Source: SAR202 cluster bacterium (lineage in GTDB: Bacteria; Chloroflexota; Dehalococcoidia; Lucifugimonadales; GCA-2719675). Taken from it: a stretch of 64,000 nucleotides of DNA. Below the pieces are notes generated by a model, which searched no databases, was not told the origin of the DNA, and saw only the letters and a program-made list of their open reading frames with translations. Made by a program: the position numbers and the translations under genes. The stretch lies in NCBI GenBank assembly GCA_009392295.1, contig VFGW01000006.1:95058-159057 (forward strand), read 5' to 3'. Below, piece after piece: positions 60,004 to 64,000 of the stretch (its first letter is position 1; every line of letters begins with the position of its first letter).

Positions 60004-60885
60004 ATGAATCCCAAGCTAATAGCAAACTCCAAATGTATAATTGGTGAAGGACCTATTTGGAATCCTTTAGATCAAATGCTTTACTGGTGTGACATTCAAA
60101 ATGGGACAATTTTCAGATTAAACTCAAGTAATGGAACTTTTGAAAAATTTTTTGAACGAAATGGGTTCATAGGTGGATTTACAATTCAACGAAATGGCAA
60201 CCTACTACTGTTTATGGAACATGGGAAAATCGCAGAATTACAAAATAAAAAACTACATTACATTATTGATAATATTCCTGGAGAAGAAAATAACAGATTC
60301 AACGATGTAATTGCCGACCCTAAAGGTCGGGTATTATGCGGAACAATGTCAAAAAATACTGCAAATTGCAATCAAAATGGCACTTTATACCTACTTGAAA
60401 CTGACGGATCAATTAAACCTATAATAAATAAACTATCTATATCTAACGGAATGGGATTTAACCTAAAAGGAAACTTACTTTATCATACTGACTCACTTGA
60501 AAAAACAATATATAAATACCAATACTATGTCTCTAATGGAACTCTAAAAAATCGAACAATTTTTGTAAAAACAAATAATAGTAAAAGCCTTCCAGATGGA
60601 ATGACAATTGATAAGTATGATCACATTTGGTCTGCTAATTGGGATGGTTCCAATTTATATCGATACTCCCCTAATGGTGAAAAAATATTAGAAATTAATT
60701 TCCCGGTCAAAAAAGTTTCTAGCTTAACTTTTGGCGGATCAAATTACTCAGACATATTCGTTACTACCGCCACAAATGGAAATTCAGAAGCAGAAGAAGG
60801 AAAAGGTGCCGGTGGAATATTTCAAATTAATGCAAATATAAAAGGGAAAACTGAATACCTTTCAAATATATCACTTCAAAAATAG
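60004..60885 (+). CDS. SMP-30/gluconolactonase family protein
   Basis: The 293-aa six-bladed propeller has the SMP-30 motifs: IIGEGPIWNPLDQMLYWCDI (metal-binding Glu near residue 15), NNRFNDVIADPKGRVLCGTM near residues 97-116, LSISNGMGFN near residue 148, and KSLPDGMTIDKYDHIWSANW with the catalytic aspartate near residue 199. These enzymes hydrolyse sugar-acid lactones with a divalent metal. It has no signal peptide. The SDR gene that converges on it may belong to the same sugar pathway, but they are not co-transcribed. Confidence 0.92.
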   Translation: MNPKLIANSKCIIGEGPIWNPLDQMLYWCDIQNGTIFRLNSSNGTFEKFFERNGFIGGFTIQRNGNLLLFMEHGKIAELQNKKLHYIIDNIPGEENNRFNDVIADPKGRVLCGTMSKNTANCNQNGTLYLLETDGSIKPIINKLSISNGMGFNLKGNLLYHTDSLEKTIYKYQYYVSNGTLKNRTIFVKTNNSKSLPDGMTIDKYDHIWSANWDGSNLYRYSPNGEKILEINFPVKKVSSLTFGGSNYSDIFVTTATNGNSEAEEGKGAGGIFQINANIKGKTEYLSNISLQK

Positions 60886-60900
60886 GCAATACAAAGATGT

Positions 60901-61665
60901 TTATATCATTAAATCGCCACCGTTAATGTCTAATGAAGCTCCTGTAATATATGATGCCTTGTCAGATGCTAGAAATGCTACCAAATCTGCTACTTCATAA
61001 GGTTGTCCCATTCTTGAAATTGGAAAACTCGCTTCATAGGCTTTAATTTCTGCTTCATTAATTGTTGAAAGAACCATTTCAGTAGCAATCAAACCTGGAC
61101 ATACTGAATTTACTGTAATCCCATATTCAGCAACTTCTTTAGCTAAATGTCGAGTGAAACCCAATATTCCAGCTTTTGCAGCAGTATAATGAGCTCCTCC
61201 CACAGTACTAATATTCTTTCCAGCAGTTGAAGAAAAATTTATTATCCTTCCCCAACCTGAAGACATCATTGATGACAAAACTGCCCTAGAACATAGATAA
61301 GTTCCTTTCAAATTCACACTTACAACCCAATCCCATTCCTCCTCTTCAATATCAAGTACTTTTGTAGGCCTCAGTACCCCTGCATTATTCACTAATATAT
61401 CAATACTACCAAATTTTTCAGAAGTTTTAAGAATTAAATTATCAACATCATTTTGATTAGTAATATCTCCATCAATTGCAAACATTTCATTATTTCCTGA
61501 AGTAGAAATATCATTTATACTAGCTTTTGCATCTTCTAAGCTAACATCATTAACTACTACATTTGCACCAAGATCTACTAATTTCCGTGATACTTCTCGT
61601 CCCATCCCACGCCCAGCACCAGTAACTATAGCAACTTTACCTTCAATTCCATAATCATTAGGCAT
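60901..61665 (-). CDS. Short-chain dehydrogenase/reductase
   Basis: The 254-aa classical SDR has the cofactor loop VTGAGRGMGREVS near residues 14-26, a strand ending VNDVS, and NNAGVLRPTKVLD near residues 91-103. The catalytic residues are Ser in NFSSTAG near residue 144 and Tyr-x3-Lys in YTAAKAGILGFTRHLAKE near residue 160. The C terminus SYITGASLDINGGDLMI is canonical. It could act on a sugar, 3-oxoacyl or 3-hydroxy acid; the acidic residue after the first strand suggests NAD. It is 34 nt downstream of kbl in the same direction. It is not threonine dehydrogenase (Tdh), a longer zinc MDR or extended SDR. Confidence 0.9.
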   Translation of the reverse strand: MPNDYGIEGKVAIVTGAGRGMGREVSRKLVDLGANVVVNDVSLEDAKASINDISTSGNNEMFAIDGDITNQNDVDNLILKTSEKFGSIDILVNNAGVLRPTKVLDIEEEEWDWVVSVNLKGTYLCSRAVLSSMMSSGWGRIINFSSTAGKNISTVGGAHYTAAKAGILGFTRHLAKEVAEYGITVNSVCPGLIATEMVLSTINEAEIKAYEASFPISRMGQPYEVADLVAFLASDKASYITGASLDINGGDLMI

Positions 61666-61699
61666 ATCAATACTCCATAAAATTATAAAAAATTACAAA

Positions 61700-62887
61700 C
61701 TATATTATAGAATGTTTTTTACCAGATTCTTCAAAAACTGATAAAGCACGATCCAATTGTTCCTTAGAATGAGCTGCTGACATCTGTACTCGAATTCTAG
61801 CTTCACCTTTAGGGACTACAGGATAACTAAATCCAACCACAAACACACCTTGTTTATTTACACTTTCAGCTAAATTGACTGTTTTTATTTCATCACCCAA
61901 CATAATAGGAATAATAGGATGTTGACCTGGAACTAAATCAAACCCTAACTGAGACAAATTTTCTCTAAAATATGTAGTATTTTCCCATAATTTTTCTCTC
62001 AATTCAGGTTTATTTTGAACTATATCTAAAGCTTTAATTGACCCTACTACTATAGGAGGTGCTAAAGTATTAGAAAATAAATACGGTCTAGATCGTTGGC
62101 GCAAAAGCTCAACAATTTCCTTTCTACCAGTTACAAAACCTCCTGAGGCTCCTCCAAGTGCTTTGCCTAAAGTACTGGTAACAATATCAATTTTACCTAC
62201 AACACCTTGGTCTTCAATAGTACCTTTACCATTCTGTCCAACAAAGCCAGTAGCATGTGAATCGTCTACCATAACAAGAGCGTCATATTTATCTGCAAGT
62301 TCACAAATTCCCGGCAAATTTGCAACATCTCCGTGCATACTAAAAACACCATCTGTAACAATTAGTCTAAATCGTGAAGATTGCGTTTCTTGTAAACGAA
62401 GTTCCAAATCATCCATAGAATTATGTTGATATACTTTTCGTTCGGCTTTACATAACCGTACGCCATCAATAATACTTGCATGATTTAACGCATCACTAAT
62501 TACAGCATCTTCTTTGGAAAGTAAAGTTTCAAACACACCTGCATTAGCATCAAAACATGAACTATAAAGAATTGTATCTTCGGTGCCAATAAAAGTTGCA
62601 ATCTTATCTTCAAGAATTTTGTGAATATCTTGAGTCCCACATATGAATCTAACTGAAGCCATACCGTAACCATAAGTTTCCAAACCCTTAATTACAGCAC
62701 TTTTAATCTCTTCACTATTTGCAAGACCTAAATAATTATTTGAACAAAAATTAATTTCATCACCAGAATCAGTAAGAACACCTGAGCCTTGAGGAGATTT
62801 AATTAATTTTTCATTTTTATATAACCCTTGCTCTTTGATCCCTGCAATCTCAGTATTAAGCCATTTTTGCACATTTGAATAACTCAA
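61700..62887 (-). CDS. kbl: Glycine C-acetyltransferase (2-amino-3-ketobutyrate CoA ligase)
   Basis: I set the start at TTG 62885-62887 ([10 protein letters not shown]), giving 395 aa, the usual Kbl length, because GGGGGTG lies about five bases upstream. An in-frame TTG at 62902 would put that ribosome site inside the gene. Motifs are [72 protein letters not shown], and the PLP lysine in [15 protein letters not shown] near residue 245. It makes 2-amino-3-oxobutanoate from glycine and acetyl-CoA or the reverse. Related AOS enzymes (BioF, SPT) share the fold, but [13 protein letters not shown] favours Kbl. Confidence 0.92.
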   Translation of the reverse strand: MSYSNVQKWLNTEIAGIKEQGLYKNEKLIKSPQGSGVLTDSGDEINFCSNNYLGLANSEEIKSAVIKGLETYGYGMASVRFICGTQDIHKILEDKIATFIGTEDTILYSSCFDANAGVFETLLSKEDAVISDALNHASIIDGVRLCKAERKVYQHNSMDDLELRLQETQSSRFRLIVTDGVFSMHGDVANLPGICELADKYDALVMVDDSHATGFVGQNGKGTIEDQGVVGKIDIVTSTLGKALGGASGGFVTGRKEIVELLRQRSRPYLFSNTLAPPIVVGSIKALDIVQNKPELREKLWENTTYFRENLSQLGFDLVPGQHPIIPIMLGDEIKTVNLAESVNKQGVFVVGFSYPVVPKGEARIRVQMSAAHSKEQLDRALSVFEESGKKHSII

Positions 62888-62944
62888 AAGAAACACCCCC
62901 AAATTTTAAATAATTAATAATACAAATACATTCAATGAATTTAA

Positions 62945-63031
62945 TCAAAATCCAAAAAACACCACCAACAATACTATCAAGATTATAGTTTCAACAACAA
63001 TAATTCCTACAGCCCATTTCCTTTTTTTCAA
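62945..63031 (-). CDS. 28-aa single-helix membrane microprotein
   Basis: A short leftward frame starts at TTG (63029-63031), with AAAGGA about seven bases before it. Its 28 residues begin with a basic KKRKW cap followed by one hydrophobic helix (AVGIIVVETIILIVLLVVFF) and end GF. The positive cap and the ribosome site suggest a real membrane peptide. It lies about 60 nt upstream of kbl on the same strand. Conservation is needed to confirm it. Confidence 0.45.
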   Translation of the reverse strand: MKKRKWAVGIIVVETIILIVLLVVFFGF

Positions 63032-63145
63032 TTTAAATTCCTTTAAAATAAATCTTTACAGTTATATTATAGAGAAGTTAAAAAATAATCAAAACTTTTC
63101 ATTTTAAATTCATTAAAACAGTAATAATATTAAAAAATCTAAAAT

Positions 63146-63799
63146 ATGAATTATATAAATTGCCCACTTTGTTCATCTAGCAAAACTTATTTATTGTGTT
63201 CAAAATATATTTTTAAACATCAAAGAGAATTTATACAATGCAAAATTTGCGATCTAATTTTTGTGCCAAAACAATTTCATCTTTCTGAAAAAGAACAAAT
63301 CAATAGGTATCTACAACATAACAACTCTCCAACAGATTTAAATTACAGAAAATTTTTATCAAAATTACTTATTCCATTAAGCAAAAGAATCCCTGCAAAA
63401 TCCAATGGCTTAGACTATGGTTCAGGACCAGGTCCTACACTTTCAATAATGTTAGAAGAAATGGGACATAATGTTTCTATTTATGATCTATATTTTGCTC
63501 CAAACAATATGATTTTAAAAAAGCAATACGACTTTATTACTTGCACTGAAACTGTAGAGCATTTTTCTGATCCAAAAACAGAATTCGAAAAATTCCAAAA
63601 AATGTTAAATCCTAAAGGTTGGATTGGAATAATGACTAGCATAATAGAAGATCCTAAATTATTTTTAGATTGGCATTACAACAGAGATCCTACACACTTA
63701 TCTTTTTATAGTCATAAAACAATGAACTGGATTGCAAAAAAATTTAATTGGACTGCAAAATTTTATGGATTAAATGTAACCTTATTTAAAAAATATTGA
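63146..63799 (+). CDS. Class I SAM-dependent methyltransferase with N-terminal zinc-like motif
   Basis: The 217-aa protein opens with two Cys pairs, NCPLCSSSK and QCKICDLIF (Cys6/Cys9 and Cys32/Cys35), a zinc-binding head common in this methyltransferase subgroup. A Rossmann-type SAM site follows, LDYGSGPGPTLSIMLEEMG near residues 89-107. Then come ITCTETVEHFSDPKTEFEKF near residues 132-151, and MTSIIEDP and HLSFYSHKTMNWIAKKF. The VEHF motif marks the Methyltransf_23-like group. The target is unknown. It stands alone between the microprotein and tRNA-Leu. Confidence 0.85.
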   Translation: MNYINCPLCSSSKTYLLCSKYIFKHQREFIQCKICDLIFVPKQFHLSEKEQINRYLQHNNSPTDLNYRKFLSKLLIPLSKRIPAKSNGLDYGSGPGPTLSIMLEEMGHNVSIYDLYFAPNNMILKKQYDFITCTETVEHFSDPKTEFEKFQKMLNPKGWIGIMTSIIEDPKLFLDWHYNRDPTHLSFYSHKTMNWIAKKFNWTAKFYGLNVTLFKKY

Positions 63800-63876
63800 A
63801 GATCAAAATGTTCCACAGTAGACTGTAAATAAATATCTTAATTTAATATAATTACTATTGAGTCAATTGTTTAAAT

Positions 63877-63964
63877 GCCGAGGTGGTGGAATTGGTAGAC
63901 ACGCAGCGTTGAGGGCGCTGTGGCCGCATAGGCTGTGGGAGTTCGAGTCTCCCCCTCGGCACCA
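63877..63964 (+). tRNA. tRNA-Leu (GAG)
   Basis: The long variable arm identifies a class II tRNA. The acceptor arms are GCCGAGG/CCCTCGGC-type with discriminator A. The anticodon arm CAGCG-TTGAGGG-CGCTG gives GAG at 63911-63913, and the T loop is GTTCGAGTC. The 3' CCA is encoded (63962-63964). A TATAAT lies at 63847-63852, suitably upstream for a promoter. Confidence 0.95.
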
Positions 63965-63972
63965 TCATAGCT

Positions 63973-63996
63973 AAATATCCTGATATCAGGGTATTT
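63973..63996 (+). terminator. Putative hairpin terminator after tRNA-Leu
   Basis: A near-perfect 24-nt palindrome (arms AAATAYCCTGA, with one G-U pair in each arm) ends in a short T run. It starts 8 nt after the tRNA and is the only clear hairpin of this kind in the tail of the window. Confidence 0.5.
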
Positions 63997-64000
63997 TGCA

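Noticed and set aside
59756..60025. Leftward 89-codon open frame reading RRDSNPRPTPWQG and WRHLRFQRSALPTELS
   Set aside because: It is the antisense translation of tRNA-Phe and tRNA-Gly, a well-known false protein.

Overview
The window is a compact, strongly AT-rich bacterial chromosome segment (about 30% GC by eye). It holds roughly 55 protein genes, three tRNAs, and no phage, transposon, CRISPR or rRNA. The gene content suggests an uncultured, streamlined marine bacterium, most likely of the Chloroflexota (SAR202/Dehalococcoidia type). The pointers are a split glycine decarboxylase (GcvPA + GcvPB), an LLM flavin/F420-type oxidoreductase, an MmpL-like exporter, an actinobacterial-looking ValS, a DUF1501/DUF1800 pair, and several PHP, SMP-30, SDR and amidohydrolase enzymes. 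This placement is inference; no rRNA or marker tree was available.

Layout. 1-4.2 kb: tail of an unknown gene, an LLM oxidoreductase, and two tandem paralogous beta-propeller glycosidase-like proteins. 4.2-6.7 kb: an unusually AT-rich patch of unrecognised genes with a 45-nt perfect palindrome and a probably leaderless 323-aa gene. 6.7-12 kb: a threonine dehydratase-like enzyme, then a leftward operon pxpA-pxpB-pxpC (5-oxoprolinase) followed by a TIM-barrel protein and an SRPBCC protein. 12.1-16 kb: rightward genes for the gamma, beta and biotin-carrier parts of a sodium-pumping decarboxylase (no alpha subunit here), transaldolase and a Gfo/Idh/MocA oxidoreductase. 16-26 kb: secA, prs, citrate synthase, a MidA-like methyltransferase, a peroxiredoxin interrupted by an in-frame UGA, and valS. 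26-31.2 kb: surE and the glycine cleavage genes gcvT-gcvH-gcvPA-gcvPB. 31.2-45.2 kb: nadE, two CehA/McbA-type PHP hydrolases, birA, a ThiS/MoaD-like protein with thrC, bcp, ychF, trmL, an alpha/alpha-toroid protein, a P1 peptidase, a lipoprotein and an MMPL transporter. 45.4-55.2 kb: a phosphoesterase, msrB, a class III aminotransferase, an 874-bp gene-poor gap with two microproteins and a 51-nt direct repeat, an MFS transporter, argH, rpe, an amidase and a thioesterase. 55.2-60 kb: a leftward operon DUF1501-DUF1800-NHL-amidohydrolase, then tRNA-Phe and tRNA-Gly. 60-64 kb: SMP-30 lactonase, SDR, kbl, a 28-aa membrane microprotein, a methyltransferase and tRNA-Leu.

How it fits together. Threonine and glycine metabolism recurs (threonine synthase, threonine dehydratase, Kbl, glycine cleavage), as does biotin chemistry (BirA and the biotin carrier) and thiol or selenol redox defence (Bcp, MsrB, the selenocysteine peroxiredoxin). 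Genes are packed tightly: several convergent pairs abut or overlap, and many starts are TTG or GTG. SurE appears to start at CTG.

The strongest finding is the peroxiredoxin at 22611-23117. An in-frame TGA replaces exactly its peroxidatic cysteine codon, the reading frame continues as a complete AhpE-like domain, and a SECIS-like hairpin lies just downstream. It is most simply read as a selenoprotein.
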